Positions 1 to 8,052 of a stretch of DNA of 44,373 nt are shown here, in pieces. Numbering within the stretch: position 1 is the first letter of the stretch; each line of letters starts with the position of its first letter. The stretch lies in assembly GCA_019192545.1 (NCBI GenBank), contig JAHCMI010000076.1, positions 1 to 44,373 on the forward strand, read 5' to 3'. A model generated the notes under the pieces. The model was given only the letters and a program-made list of their open reading frames with translations. It did no database searches and was not told the DNA's origin. A program made the position numbers and the translations under genes. The DNA comes from Rivularia sp. MS3. GTDB taxonomy: Bacteria; Cyanobacteriota; Cyanobacteriia; Cyanobacteriales; Nostocaceae.

Positions 1-186
1 CTTTAGTCTGAAATGTATGCTGCATCACATTTTCGTATTTATTCAGCAAACCCTACTTAGTCGTTTGTCCCGTTAGTTCTGATGGGTGTATCGTGAAAAC
101 AAAAAGTTCTTTGTCCCCCTGCTCCGCTGCTTCCCCTGCTCCCCCTGCCTGCCCCACCCGTCAATTTTAATGGGACAGACCAGTAG

Positions 187-252
187 GTTGGGTTAGGCAT
201 AAAATCAACATCAGGCACAAATGCAGAAATTTTGATTATGCCGTAACCCAAC
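187..252. repeat. Imperfect inverted repeat of the GTTGGGTTA type
   Basis: The left arm GTTGGGTTAGGCATAA (187-202) pairs with TTATGCCGTAACCCAAC (236-252) with one bulged base, giving a stem of about 16 bp around a loop of some 33 bases. Fragments of the same word recur near 326-345, 513-526 and at the right edge near 44327, so it is a dispersed repeat rather than a unique regulatory hairpin. Confidence 0.55.
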
Positions 253-365
253 ATTATGAATGGTTGATTATGGAAGATTATTGAATTGATCGTAAAATAT
301 TTCTCATCTTCCTAAAAATCCGATGTTGGGTTACGACAGGATGAATTTAAATTATCCAGAACTTA

Positions 366-455
366 CGCAATTGTCACAACACTCAGGTGGTGCGTGACAC
401 TAAAAACATTATTACTACGTTGAAAATTAGTTAAAGTGTCACAGCACCCTACAAC
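366..455. repeat. 90-bp dispersed repeat, copy A
   Basis: This 90-bp segment aligns without gaps to 7927-8016, with about 15 mismatches by eye. The ends (CGCAATTGTCACAA at the left, GTGTCACAGCACCCTACAAC at the right) are identical in both copies. Inside, GGTGCGTGACAC and GTGTCACAGCACC form inverted arms, so the unit can fold as a hairpin around a central loop. Confidence 0.75.
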
Positions 456-565
456 AAGATATGTCGTTTGCGTAAGTCCTATTATCGTTATAAACTCATT
501 TATTTTCCTGTCTAACCCAACCTACAAACTAACGAAAAGAAAATCAATTAGGATTGCTATATTAA

Positions 566-1525
566 TTACCTAACAGCAGCAACTTCCCTACCTAAATCCT
601 GAAACATCGGCGTACTCAAATATCTTTCCCCAAACGAAGGCTGAATCATTACAATCAAACGTCCCTTATTTTCCGGGCGCTTGCCGATTTCAATCGCCGC
701 ACATAAAGCCGCACCGGAAGATATTCCAGATAATATTCCTTCTTCTTTTGCTAAACGTCTCCCCATCGCCATCGCCTCTTCGTCAGTGACGGTAACTATT
801 TCATCAATCAAATCTTTACGTAGAACATCTGGGATAAATCCGGCACCTATACCTTGAATTTTATGTGGTCCAGCTTGTCCACCGCCCAACACGGGGCTAT
901 TTTTAGGTTCTACTGCAACAACTTTAAAACTCGGTTTGCGCTCTTTGATAACTTCGGCTATTCCGGTAATTGTTCCACCAGTACCAACACCGGCAATCAA
1001 AAAATCAACTTCCCCGTCGGTATCCTCCCAAATCTCTTGTGCGGTAGTTTCGCGATGAATTTGGGGATTTGCTGGATTTTGGAATTGCTGCAACATAAAA
1101 GCATTTTCTGTATTAGCCACAATCTCTTCAGCTTTGGAAATTGCTCCTTTCATTCCTCCCTGGGCTGGGGTTAATTCCAAACTTGCACCATAAGCTTTCA
1201 GCATGGCTCTTCTTTCTAAACTCATGCTTTCTGGCATTGTCAAAATTAACTTATAGCCTAGGGCGGCAGCTACCATTGCCAATCCAATTCCCGTATTGCC
1301 AGATGTTGGTTCTACTAAAATACTTTTGCCTGGTTCAATTAATCCTTCTTCTTGGGCAGTTTTAACCATATTCGCAGCAATTCTATCTTTTACGGAAGCT
1401 GCGGGGTTCATACCTTCTAATTTAACCACTATTCTGGCAACGCATCCTGCTTCTTGAGGAATTTTATTTAGCTCTACTAACGGTGTTCTACCGATGAGTT
1501 GTGTAACGTCATTAGCTATTCGCAT
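566..1525 (-). CDS. cysK: Cysteine synthase A (O-acetylserine sulfhydrylase)
   Basis: Makes L-cysteine from O-acetylserine and sulfide in the cytoplasm, the last step of sulfate assimilation. The 319-residue product has the full fold-type II PLP enzyme pattern: NPAASVKDR with the Schiff-base lysine at K46, the substrate loop TSGNTG at 74-79, the phosphate-binding loop GTGGT at 181-185 and GISSGA at 267-272 near the PLP ring. The length is normal for CysK (about 310-330). The ATG start has a purine-rich AAAGGATAATTA just upstream. It stands alone, with a 770-bp AT-rich gap upstream. CysK, CysM and plant-type isoforms are hard to separate by sequence, but the motifs fit CysK best. Confidence 0.95.
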   Translation of the reverse strand: MRIANDVTQLIGRTPLVELNKIPQEAGCVARIVVKLEGMNPAASVKDRIAANMVKTAQEEGLIEPGKSILVEPTSGNTGIGLAMVAAALGYKLILTMPESMSLERRAMLKAYGASLELTPAQGGMKGAISKAEEIVANTENAFMLQQFQNPANPQIHRETTAQEIWEDTDGEVDFLIAGVGTGGTITGIAEVIKERKPSFKVVAVEPKNSPVLGGGQAGPHKIQGIGAGFIPDVLRKDLIDEIVTVTDEEAMAMGRRLAKEEGILSGISSGAALCAAIEIGKRPENKGRLIVMIQPSFGERYLSTPMFQDLGREVAAVR

Positions 1526-2296
1526 CTTAATTATCCTTTTTCAACTGATGAGTTGTTTTTTATTCTCTATAAAGAAAACTGTTTATTTTATACTTTTTCT
1601 ACAAGCATGGCATTAAGAATTTTGAAGTAAAATTTCAATACCCTTATGATTTTATATCATCCCATCACAACTATTTTAAAAAGCTTCTATAGCAATCGTA
1701 CACGAGTTATAAGTATTTGAAACAATATAAACATAGTTCGCGTATGTTGAATCTTGAATTCTAAATATGCGTCTTTAATTCAAAATTATTTTAAATTCAG
1801 TTAAAACTAATACATGTTTGTGCTTGCAGCCACAACTTAATTGCAAATATGCTTAATTACCAAAGGTTTGCAGTTTTTTTATATGCACTAATTTTGTTAA
1901 AAGTGAGTACAAAAATAGTAGAACCCTACATCATGAGTACTCACACCCCTACCCGAAAATACTCGAACCCATACCCCTAAAAAATCTTAAAATCCTCTCA
2001 ATTACAGATTATAGGTATTTGAGTACAACCTTAATTAATTTAATTATTCTAAGAGTAACAGCTTTGAGTCCTCAATTATCTGCTGACTGATATAACAGCT
2101 ATAGGATTTACGCAGAGATTCCCCTCTACCCCCCCGTCTTTTCGGGGGGGCTTCTTAAAACTCTCTATATTTTTAACTCTGAGTAAATATTCTTTTCAAA
2201 TAATCGCAAAATTGCGAATTGATTTACAAAACGATACAAAAACTATAGCTATATGCCATCTTTTCACTGGCTTCAGGTGACGTAAAAATAAAAGCC
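1526..2296. other. Long AT-rich intergenic region
   Basis: A 771-bp divergent gap between cysK (minus) and the small-gene cluster (plus). It should hold promoters for both sides, but I cannot assign them. Visible items are an 8-bp inverted pair GTGAGTAC (1903-1910) and GTACTCAC (1937-1944), a run of ACCCCTA-like words around 1944-1980, and the GC hairpin at 2129-2150. No coding region with a credible start is seen. Confidence 0.5.
2129..2150. repeat. G/C-run hairpin (dispersed palindrome type)
   Basis: CCCCCCCG and CGGGGGGG form an 8-bp perfect stem around the loop TCTTTT. No T-run follows on either strand, so it is not a convincing intrinsic terminator. It resembles the C-rich/G-rich palindromic repeats scattered in this window (for example near 11890-11950). 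Confidence 0.5.
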
Positions 2297-2713
2297 ATGA
2301 TGAATATAAAGCTTGTTAATTTATTTACTGTTTGCTTAATTACTTTAGCAGTCATTTTTCCCAGTCTAACGGTATTTGGTTTGGTATGGGAGAAGCATTT
2401 AGAATTTGTCAAAATGCAGCAGAATATTTCTACCTACAGTCAAATTATCGATAATGATTGTTCTGCATCTTTAATAACCACTAGCTCGTTTACAGATAAT
2501 AATTTTACTAATTTGTATTCAAATTCTGATGAAAAAAAATTAAATTTATCAAATAAATATCAAAGTTCTAATTTATGGAGATGGTTTTGTTTATTTATAC
2601 CATTCTGTATTGGAACTGCAATTTATTTTTACGATAGATATTTAGTTTATCGCGCTCATGTTTTTCAACAACAAGTGGAAATGTTGGAAAAATTATGGCA
2701 ACAAAGTCTCTAA
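2297..2713 (+). CDS. Small hypothetical membrane protein with two predicted helices
   Basis: I do not recognise this 138-residue protein. A hydrophobic segment at about residues 6-30 and another at about 93-113 suggest two membrane spans. Between them is a Ser/Asn-rich stretch of about 60 residues. A short tail (HVFQQQVEMLEKLWQQ) looks amphipathic and could form a coiled coil. It begins a run of small plus-strand genes and ends 24 bp before the next one. It begins with two consecutive ATGs, and the second is equally possible. Codon and base use match the AT-rich surroundings. Confidence 0.6.
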   Translation: MMNIKLVNLFTVCLITLAVIFPSLTVFGLVWEKHLEFVKMQQNISTYSQIIDNDCSASLITTSSFTDNNFTNLYSNSDEKKLNLSNKYQSSNLWRWFCLFIPFCIGTAIYFYDRYLVYRAHVFQQQVEMLEKLWQQSL

Positions 2714-2737
2714 AAGTAACAAACCCAAAAAAACACT

Positions 2738-2992
2738 ATGCCTTCAGAAAAACGTGAGAATCAGTATTATAGTTTGATTGAGCAGTTACTAAAATGTCCC
2801 AATGGAAAAGAACCAGAACTAATAGAAGCCAATTCTGAATTAGTAGATGCGGATTTGATTAAATCTATGATGCAAGTTGCAACATCATTTGCTCATAACG
2901 GAAACGAAGATGGTGCAAAGTTTTTAATACACGTTGCCAAAGAATTATCCAAACAATTAGGATTTTACCCTGAAGTTACAAATAAGGAGTAA
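2738..2992 (+). CDS. Small helical protein like the N-terminus of cyanobacterial CHAT/TPR proteins
   Basis: This 84-residue acidic, helical protein has the pattern YxxLIEQLLKCPNGxEPELIEANSELVDA followed by a second helical block with GAKFLIHVAKEL. From memory, this resembles the N-terminal segment of many cyanobacterial TPR/CHAT-domain proteins (roughly LINxLLxCPxGxEPEIL...). Here it stands alone, with no TPR or CHAT part following. The stop codon is two bases before the next ATG, so the two genes are probably translated together. The function is unknown; a small adaptor or a remnant of a larger protein are both possible. Confidence 0.65.
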   Translation: MPSEKRENQYYSLIEQLLKCPNGKEPELIEANSELVDADLIKSMMQVATSFAHNGNEDGAKFLIHVAKELSKQLGFYPEVTNKE

Positions 2993-2994
2993 TA

Positions 2995-3306
2995 ATGCTA
3001 TTGACGACGAATGAGGCACAGCAAATTGCTTTAGAATTTATTCTTAACGAGTGGAATATTGCTTCTGAATATAAAGACTGGTTTACAGTAATTGATTGCC
3101 GCCTCGTTGGTCAAAGTTGGTATATTGTTGAATTAGCCGTATCGGGTTTTCCTGATAGATGGTATCTTCAAGTGTACGATACCGCAGAATGCGACCCAAA
3201 CTATACATTTATCTCTCCCATTCGCGGTTGTGAAGGATATACTGACCTTACTAATTTACCTGAATTAGTAGCAGAAGTTTTAGTTTGCGAACGCAACACT
3301 CGATGA
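2995..3306 (+). CDS. Hypothetical small cytoplasmic protein, coupled to the gene before it
   Basis: I cannot name this 103-residue protein. It is soluble (no signal or membrane segment), with an N-terminal helix TTNEAQQIALEFILNEW followed by predicted strands rich in Trp and Tyr. This layout loosely recalls small alpha/beta immunity-like folds such as the YrhB family, but that is only an impression. A strong Shine-Dalgarno AAGGAG lies six bases before the ATG and overlaps the end of the preceding gene, which supports both the start and translational coupling. Confidence 0.6.
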   Translation: MLLTTNEAQQIALEFILNEWNIASEYKDWFTVIDCRLVGQSWYIVELAVSGFPDRWYLQVYDTAECDPNYTFISPIRGCEGYTDLTNLPELVAEVLVCERNTR

Positions 3307-3928
3307 ATATAGCGTTTCCCAGTCTCCATTCGGTATAACTCAAAACCTATCTCCCTTCTCATTAATAAGGAGAGGCGGGGGATGAGGTAAAGCTATACTT
3401 CAGTTGCTGTAGGAACGCTACATTAGAGTTGCTGAGCTAAGTAATTGTTTAGGATTTATACTTTAAGCAAATAATTCTAATTTTTTGTTCTGTTTCAAAT
3501 TTACACGTTTCAAAAGGTTTTCTTGTTATAAGGAAGCCTTTTTTATATCACTCTTCCAAATAAAACGATTTTACTTGAGTATAAAAGGAACCTCACCCCT
3601 TCCCCTCTCCTTAACAAGGAGAAGGGTGTGATTTAGCGCGGTATATTAGGAAGACATAGAAAGAAGTGATTTCGTCTGTAGTAGATACAATATAAAACTT
3701 CTATATTATCTTATTATTTAATATAAAATAGCCGAATAATAATTAATTTACTAACTACCTACAAAGACTTTTATAATCATAAAATTCAATCTAAGAAATC
3801 AAAAGCTAAAAAAAGAGAATTATGAACATATTTATTAAATGAATAAATCAATCAATAGTAGCATTTTAAATTAATAGTTATTATGCTATATTAATAATGC
3901 CTAATATCTTAGCTAAATATATTGAAAA
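3307..3928. other. Intergenic region with two palindromic repeats
   Basis: No gene is seen. Two copies of the same repeat type occur: about 3346-3388 (centre CATTAATAAGGAGAGG) and about 3591-3632 (centre CTCCTTAACAAGGAG). Both are flanked by the C-rich or G-rich words of the family that also hosts the mini-element near 12.95-13.12 kb. From 3660 to 3928 the sequence is very AT-rich and probably contains the promoter of the next gene, but no clear box can be assigned. Confidence 0.5.
3591..3632. repeat. CTCCTTAAcAAGGAG-type palindromic repeat
   Basis: The centre CTCCTTAACAAGGAG is a near-perfect palindrome. The left flank is CCTCACCCCTTCCC and the right flank AAGGGTGTGA. The same family appears at about 3346-3388 and at 12946-12966 plus 13109-13138. 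Confidence 0.6.
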
Positions 3929-4264
3929 ATGATTAGTGAAGACACTCTTGCTAAGGAATTTATTCGAGTCATCAACGAGTATTATCCCAAAGTAGGAGAG
4001 GTGCTTGATGGCTGTTACGTAAAAGTTGTCACCAATTATTGGGGAAGACCTCCTAAAAGCTTACGGCATGTTGTGATTTATTGCTCCGAGGAAACCATTT
4101 CTTATGTACAAAACCATAAGCAAAAGCTTACTGATATTGCAGAAAACATGGGGTTAGTGCAAGTTGTATTTCGTAATGCTTCGCGTTTGTTACGCGACCC
4201 AATGTCGAAAATAAAGCAATCTGACCCGCGTATGTGGTTGGATTTGCAATGGGTTTCAAGATAG
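3929..4264 (+). CDS. Hypothetical protein, 111 residues
   Basis: I do not recognise this soluble 111-residue protein. It has mixed alpha/beta character (EVLDGCYVKVVTNYWGR, then HVVIYCSEETISYVQNHKQ) and a basic middle part ending with DPRMWLDLQW. There is no signal peptide or membrane segment. The ATG is preceded by AT-rich sequence without a clear Shine-Dalgarno site, so the start is uncertain. It stands alone between two gaps of over 300 bp and is co-oriented with the small genes on either side. Confidence 0.55.
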   Translation: MISEDTLAKEFIRVINEYYPKVGEVLDGCYVKVVTNYWGRPPKSLRHVVIYCSEETISYVQNHKQKLTDIAENMGLVQVVFRNASRLLRDPMSKIKQSDPRMWLDLQWVSR

Positions 4265-4623
4265 AAATACCACCTAAATTGGAATCAGAAACAAACTAAT
4301 TTTTTGGCGAATAACTAAACTAGAAATTATATTTTTGAGCGAAGGAATCTCAAACAAGGTTGTACTTATCTAACGCTGAAAGTTTCAGGTATTAAATTGA
4401 AGCTAAACTGCCCGAAATAGAATTTGTTGAAGGTGTCATGGTCATCAAATATTATTCCTTGAAGGTTAATTATAGTAAATTATCACTTCTGGATAGGGAA
4501 TAATTATCTCTCTACTCAAAACTTTTTTGTTTTTAGTAGTATCTACCACCGTGGAAAATAGAAACACAAAAATTGCGATCGCCCAATAAACCTAACTTAG
4601 ATTAGACACAGAGGGCTTATATT
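4265..4623. other. Intergenic region, nothing recognised
   Basis: A 359-bp gap between two small unknown genes. The only recognisable word is a HIP1 octamer near 4575. No hairpin with a T-run and no clear promoter boxes were found. Confidence 0.4.
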
Positions 4624-4995
4624 ATGATGAATAAATCTTTCATTCATGCAGATGATTTGCCACCGAAAGAAGTAACGAAACGCGACAAAATGTTGCTTCT
4701 AGAGCTAGAAAGAACTACCGGTAAGTGTTTTTACGAAGCTTGCGACGGTATCACGCAAGCATTATTATCAAGTTGTTTTTGGTATTTAACTATTGACGCT
4801 GAATATTTGACGTTAGTAATTCACACTCCGGAGATTGTGACTTACTGGCATATAGTCAGCAATATTGTACAGTTGGGGATTAAACTTGAACCTCTTGCTT
4901 CAAGTGCTAGAATCCGCGTTAATCCTCCTCCGGGTAAAGCAACACCCTTTGAAATTGGTGTCGATGAAGTATCAGCTTTCCGTGATTGGCTGTAA
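4624..4995 (+). CDS. Conserved-looking hypothetical protein, 123 residues
   Basis: This soluble protein has a helical N-terminal part (KRDKMLLLELERTTGKCFYEA), a central strand-rich part and a proline-rich segment (RVNPPPGKATPFEIGVDEV) before the C-terminal FRDWL. There is no signal peptide. GAGGG lies upstream of the double ATG and supports the start; the second ATG is also possible. It converges with the deacetylase gene, with only 16 bp between the stop codons. Function unknown. Confidence 0.6.
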   Translation: MMNKSFIHADDLPPKEVTKRDKMLLLELERTTGKCFYEACDGITQALLSSCFWYLTIDAEYLTLVIHTPEIVTYWHIVSNIVQLGIKLEPLASSARIRVNPPPGKATPFEIGVDEVSAFRDWL

Positions 4996-5011
4996 ACGAA
5001 AGCTTTGAACT

Positions 5012-6031
5012 TTATAGCGAGCAACTATTAAATTCTCCTGCGGAAGTTTTATTGACTAATTCATTTAAGCGAGATTGTCCGAAACGTGCAATCGCTAGCA
5101 AATTTTCTGATTCTCCGGCAAATATTTCATTGTTATCATCCATAGCTAAAGCAGCTACATATCCAGATTCCTGCACTAGTTTTCTGATTCGAGCATCATT
5201 TTTACCAGTTGGATAAGTAAAGTAACGAATTGATTCACCCAACTCTTTCTCTAGTATTTGTTTGGATTCTATTATTTCTGGGATTAATTCTTCGTCAGAT
5301 AGTTTAGTTAAATCAGGTGGATGAGTTTTACTGTGAGCCGCTATAGTCACTAAAGAATCGGCAGCCATAGTTTTAAGTTGCTCCCATGTAATGTGGGAGC
5401 GACCTGTATTAATACCCATATTCTTAGTGTAAACTGAGAAAACCGCCGGATATTTATACTTTTTCAATAGCGGAAACACATATTCATAATGCCCGGCGTA
5501 GCCATCATCAAAACTAAGTAAAATTGGTTTTTTCGGTAATGGGCTGCCGGTACGTAAATGAATAACTAATTGGTCTAAACTAATAGGAGTTAAGCCCTGA
5601 GATTTTATTAATTGAAATTGGGATTCCAATTCTTCGGGTGTAACATCAAAAAAGACTTCCTTTTTGGGTAGAATATCGTGATACATAGCTATAGGTACTT
5701 TTGCTGTTTTAGCTTTTTGGCTAATTTGGGGAAAGGTTACAGCTTCAAGAGAAAAAGGAAGATTGGGGTAAGTTTGGGTTTTAACTAAAATCTTATTTTG
5801 AGATAAAGTTTCCTGGTTCCAAACCTGTAAATTCTTACCTATAGTCTGATATTCTTGACAAAATTTTTCTAAACTCAACGGGAGAGGGTTGTTTTTGATG
5901 ACAGCAGAAGAACTATTTATATTATTCTCGTTTTTAGAATAAAAGTTTAAAGCGAATAAACTACTACCAATTACTATAATACCGCCTATTAATGGAATAA
6001 ATTTAAGTAAGCTGTTTGGTTTGGGCTGCAT
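5012..6031 (-). CDS. Membrane-anchored polysaccharide deacetylase (NodB homology, CE4)
   Basis: Predicted to remove N-acetyl (or O-acetyl) groups from a cell-wall or extracellular polysaccharide outside the cytoplasmic membrane. The 339-residue protein has an N-terminal membrane anchor at about 10-30 and a linker to about 110, then the NodB domain. The metal-binding pattern is visible: SFDDGY at 173-178 supplies the two aspartates and HSKTHP at 233-238 the two histidines (H233, H237). The third motif is FTYPTGKND rather than the more common RPPYG, as in the branch of family members with MYHDI near the domain start. Substrate cannot be told from sequence. It is followed (upstream in its orientation) by a possible terminator of the ABC gene. 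Confidence 0.85.
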   Translation of the reverse strand: MQPKPNSLLKFIPLIGGIIVIGSSLFALNFYSKNENNINSSSAVIKNNPLPLSLEKFCQEYQTIGKNLQVWNQETLSQNKILVKTQTYPNLPFSLEAVTFPQISQKAKTAKVPIAMYHDILPKKEVFFDVTPEELESQFQLIKSQGLTPISLDQLVIHLRTGSPLPKKPILLSFDDGYAGHYEYVFPLLKKYKYPAVFSVYTKNMGINTGRSHITWEQLKTMAADSLVTIAAHSKTHPPDLTKLSDEELIPEIIESKQILEKELGESIRYFTYPTGKNDARIRKLVQESGYVAALAMDDNNEIFAGESENLLAIARFGQSRLNELVNKTSAGEFNSCSL

Positions 6032-6091
6032 AATATTTAATCTAAAAAATATTGTTTATCTGACAATTGGTATGCACGCACCCCACACAAA

Positions 6092-6118
6092 CAAAACCCG
6101 CAGACTCTACGGGTTTAA
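6092..6118 (-). terminator. Possible intrinsic terminator of the ABC ATPase gene
   Basis: On the minus strand, AAACCCG and CGGGTTT pair around the loop TAGAGTCTG and are followed by TGTTTGTG, a weak U-rich tract. It sits about 190 bp past the stop of the ABC gene and just upstream of the deacetylase start, where a terminator would be expected. Confidence 0.4.
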
Positions 6119-6194
6119 AATGCTTTTTTTCATAACTAGATATCAAAACATTAAATATAAGGCTCGTTAAATGCAAGCCTAGAAAATACAAATA

Positions 6195-6237
6195 TTAAGG
6201 TTAAAGGTTAAAGGTCAAAGGTCAAAGGTCAAAGGTG
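6195..6237. repeat. Heptamer tandem repeat (AAAGGTT/AAAGGTC)
   Basis: About six consecutive 7-base units of AAAGGTT or AAAGGTC. This is the STRR class typical of heterocystous cyanobacteria. The same unit appears inverted (AACCTTT) at 19241-19284 and briefly at 33868-33887. Confidence 0.8.
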
Positions 6238-6307
6238 ATAAGTTAGGAGTTGAATAATTTTCTTTGCTTTTCTTACTTATGCCCGGTGCCCGATGCCCAT
6301 TGCCCAC

Positions 6308-7393
6308 TTACGGATACAATTTATTCCCACTGACTGAATCAAATAAAAACAATTTTTGCAAATCTAATTGCAAATTTAATTTATCGCCGGGATGAAAACG
6401 TAAATTTCCACCTATCTGCACGTTTAATATTGTTCCAGAACCTTTTAGGGCGACGCGAATTAAGGTTTCTCTTCCCAAAGGTTCAACTAATTTCACTACT
6501 ACTTGCAAAGCATCTACTTGAGACTCTTGACTAATTTGTATATCTTCGGGGCGGATGCCTAAATCAATATTTTGTCCTTGAGATAAACTCAATTGATTTT
6601 TGACGTTTTCAGGAATATTTAATAATTGTCCTTCTATATTAAACCCATTAGCGGTATACTTCGCCGGTATAATATTCATCGGCGGATTGCCTAAAAAAGT
6701 TGCCACCATGCGGTTAGCTGGATGAGCATAAATACTCTGCGGTTCGCCAATTTGCTGAATACGTCCGCCACTGAGAACCACAATCTTATCTGCTAACGTC
6801 ATAGCTTCTACTTGATCGTGAGTTACGTAGACAGTGGTAATACTGATATTTTGATGTAGCTGCTTTAACTCAGCCCGCGTATCGTCTCGTAGCTGTGCAT
6901 CTAAATTAGACAAAGGTTCATCCAGTAAAAACACCTGCGGTTGACGAGCGATCGCCCTTCCCAAAGCTACCCGTTGCTGCTGCCCTCCGGAAAGCTGTTT
7001 GGGTTTGCGCTCTAGTAAATGTTCCAAAGAAAGGGAATGCGCTACAGTTTCAACTCTTTCCCGAATCACTTTTGAGTCAACCTTCCGCATTTTCAACCCA
7101 AAAGCAATATTTTCTGCCACGCTCATATGAGGATACAGTGCATAATTTTGGAACACCATAGCCACATCTCGCTGTCTGGCGGGAACGTTATTCATTAACT
7201 TGTCCCCAATGAAAAGTTTGCCAGAAGTAGCAGATTCCAAACCCGCAATAGTCCTTAAAATAGTAGACTTACCACATCCCGAAGGTCCCACCAACACCCA
7301 AAACTCACCATCAGGAATAGTAAAAGTAATGTCATCTATGGCGATGACGTTGTTGTATTTACGCTTGATGCTTTCTAAAGTAACGTTAGCCAT
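6308..7393 (-). CDS. ABC transporter ATP-binding protein, MalK/UgpC type
   Basis: Energises uptake of a sugar or similar solute through a membrane ABC importer. The 361-residue protein has Walker A GPSGCGKST at 36-44, the signature LSGGQQQR at 134-141, Walker B VFLLDEP at 154-160 and the switch histidine H192, followed by a C-terminal TOBE/MOP-like regulatory region (about 235-361) as in MalK, UgpC and MsmK. No permease or binding-protein genes are adjacent. Such orphan ATPases often serve several sugar importers; that is inference. The start ATG is directly preceded by a tandem repeat, and no Shine-Dalgarno site is visible. Confidence 0.9.
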   Translation of the reverse strand: MANVTLESIKRKYNNVIAIDDITFTIPDGEFWVLVGPSGCGKSTILRTIAGLESATSGKLFIGDKLMNNVPARQRDVAMVFQNYALYPHMSVAENIAFGLKMRKVDSKVIRERVETVAHSLSLEHLLERKPKQLSGGQQQRVALGRAIARQPQVFLLDEPLSNLDAQLRDDTRAELKQLHQNISITTVYVTHDQVEAMTLADKIVVLSGGRIQQIGEPQSIYAHPANRMVATFLGNPPMNIIPAKYTANGFNIEGQLLNIPENVKNQLSLSQGQNIDLGIRPEDIQISQESQVDALQVVVKLVEPLGRETLIRVALKGSGTILNVQIGGNLRFHPGDKLNLQLDLQKLFLFDSVSGNKLYP

Positions 7394-7400
7394 TGCAATT

Positions 7401-7444
7401 TTGGTAATGGGTAATTGGGCATTGGGTATTGGGCATTGGGCATA
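7401..7444. repeat. Heptamer tandem repeat (GGGCATT/GGGTAAT)
   Basis: Six or so 7-base units of the TTGGGCA type, starting eight bases upstream of the ABC ATPase start codon and filling the gap to the broken hicA gene. The same unit occurs at about 19188-19213, 20516-20540 and inside the selD fusion gene. Confidence 0.8.
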
Positions 7445-7454
7445 GGAAAAGCTT

Positions 7455-7679
7455 TTATAGTAATTCTATAAACTCATCTCTTGAAATTTCAGCATCCCTT
7501 AATATTTTACTTAATAGACCTTTTCCAATAGTTTTAACAGCATGAATTGGAACTGTGACTACTCATCCGTCAATATGTTGCATACGCACGTGACTACCTT
7601 TTTGTCGTACCACTTCAAATCCAATTTTCTCTAAGTTTTTAATAACAGCATCTCCTGTTAAAGCTGGTAGTTTTGACAT
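7455..7679 (-). pseudogene. hicA: HicA-type toxin, inactivated by an in-frame stop
   Basis: Reading from the ATG at 7679, the frame encodes a HicA/YcfA-like mRNA interferase of 74 codons. The N-terminal half contains GSHVRMQHIDG (ending at codon 38, including the family's G-S-H pattern) and the C-terminal half VVTVPIHAVKTIGKGLL and ILRDAEIS, both typical of HicA. Between them codon 39 (7563-7565) is TGA where relatives usually have Arg, consistent with a single C-to-T change from CGA. There is no other lesion, so decay looks recent. It starts 14 bp after the hicB stop, the usual arrangement of a hicBA operon. A sequencing error is a possible alternative. Confidence 0.8.
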
Positions 7680-7693
7680 TAAATTACTACCTT

Positions 7694-7897
7694 TTAAATA
7701 CCTACGAATTCTGATAGTGTTTTATCATTTTTGTCTTCTAAACACATTTCTATAACTTCTTTTATGTTTTCTATTAACTCATCAATTGTTTCTCCTTGAG
7801 AATAACAAGCTTTGAGTTGTGGAACTTCTCCAACATAGAATCCATCTTCATCGCGCTCAATAATTACATAGAATTCTTGTTTACTTGTATTTATCAT
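7694..7897 (-). CDS. hicB: HicB-type antitoxin
   Basis: A 67-residue protein with the HicB pattern: FYVIIERDEDGFYVGEVPQL, then GETIDELIENIKEVIEMCLED. In HicBA systems HicB binds and neutralises HicA and usually represses the operon. This one lacks an obvious C-terminal DNA-binding extension, as in the short HicB class. I chose the ATG at 7897 (AGAGAAA upstream). A longer reading to 7966 would add a Cys-rich stretch that runs into the 90-bp repeat copy and does not look like HicB. Its toxin partner downstream is interrupted, so HicB may be an orphan. Confidence 0.85.
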   Translation of the reverse strand: MINTSKQEFYVIIERDEDGFYVGEVPQLKACYSQGETIDELIENIKEVIEMCLEDKNDKTLSEFVGI

Positions 7898-7926
7898 CTT
7901 ATTTTTCTCTAAATAACAGGAATGGT

Positions 7927-8016
7927 CGCAATTGTCACAAGATTCGGATGGTGCGTAACACCACAAGTCTCATTACTACGTTGAAAATTGATCTAAGTGT
8001 CACAGCACCCTACAAC
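7927..8016. repeat. 90-bp dispersed repeat, copy B
   Basis: Gapless match to 366-455 in the same orientation, about 83% identical by eye, with identical ends. It lies 29 bp upstream of the hicB start codon, so it occupies the likely promoter/operator region of the toxin-antitoxin pair, and is followed at once by a heptamer tandem repeat. Confidence 0.75.
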
Positions 8017-8018
8017 TT

Positions 8019-8051
8019 TTAACTCCTAACTCCTAACTCCTAACTCCTAAC
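8019..8051. repeat. Heptamer tandem repeat (AACTCCT)
   Basis: Four to five units of AACTCCT between the 90-bp repeat and the end of gun4. The inverted form (AGGAGTT) appears at 10597-10630, and the same form lies inside the selD fusion gene at about 26104-26138. Confidence 0.8.
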
Positions 8052-8052
8052 T

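Larger units (their letters stand above)
1..565. other. Intergenic region with dispersed repeats, no credible gene
   Basis: No credible gene is seen here. The stretch holds a C-rich short repeat (about 112-156), an 18-bp word (157-174) that recurs inverted at 13748-13765, an imperfect long hairpin (187-206 with 231-252), the first copy of a 90-bp dispersed repeat (366-455), and further copies of the GGTTGGGTTA-type word around 326-345 and 513-526. It lies downstream of the minus-strand cysK gene. I see no clear terminator for cysK. Confidence 0.6.

Noticed and set aside
57-254. Minus-strand open frame of 65 codons
   Set aside because: It runs through C-rich repeats and the GTTGGGTTA hairpin, has no ribosome site, and encodes a low-complexity product.
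854-1365. Plus-strand open frames opposite cysK
   Set aside because: They are antisense shadows of a gene with full motif support.
1903-1944. 8-bp inverted pair GTGAGTAC/GTACTCAC as an operator
   Set aside because: The arms are 26 bp apart and far from both genes, and short inverted words like this are expected by chance in a long AT-rich gap.
2129-2150. Terminator in the gap upstream of the small-gene cluster
   Set aside because: The stem is strong, but no T-run follows on either strand and neither flanking gene ends here.
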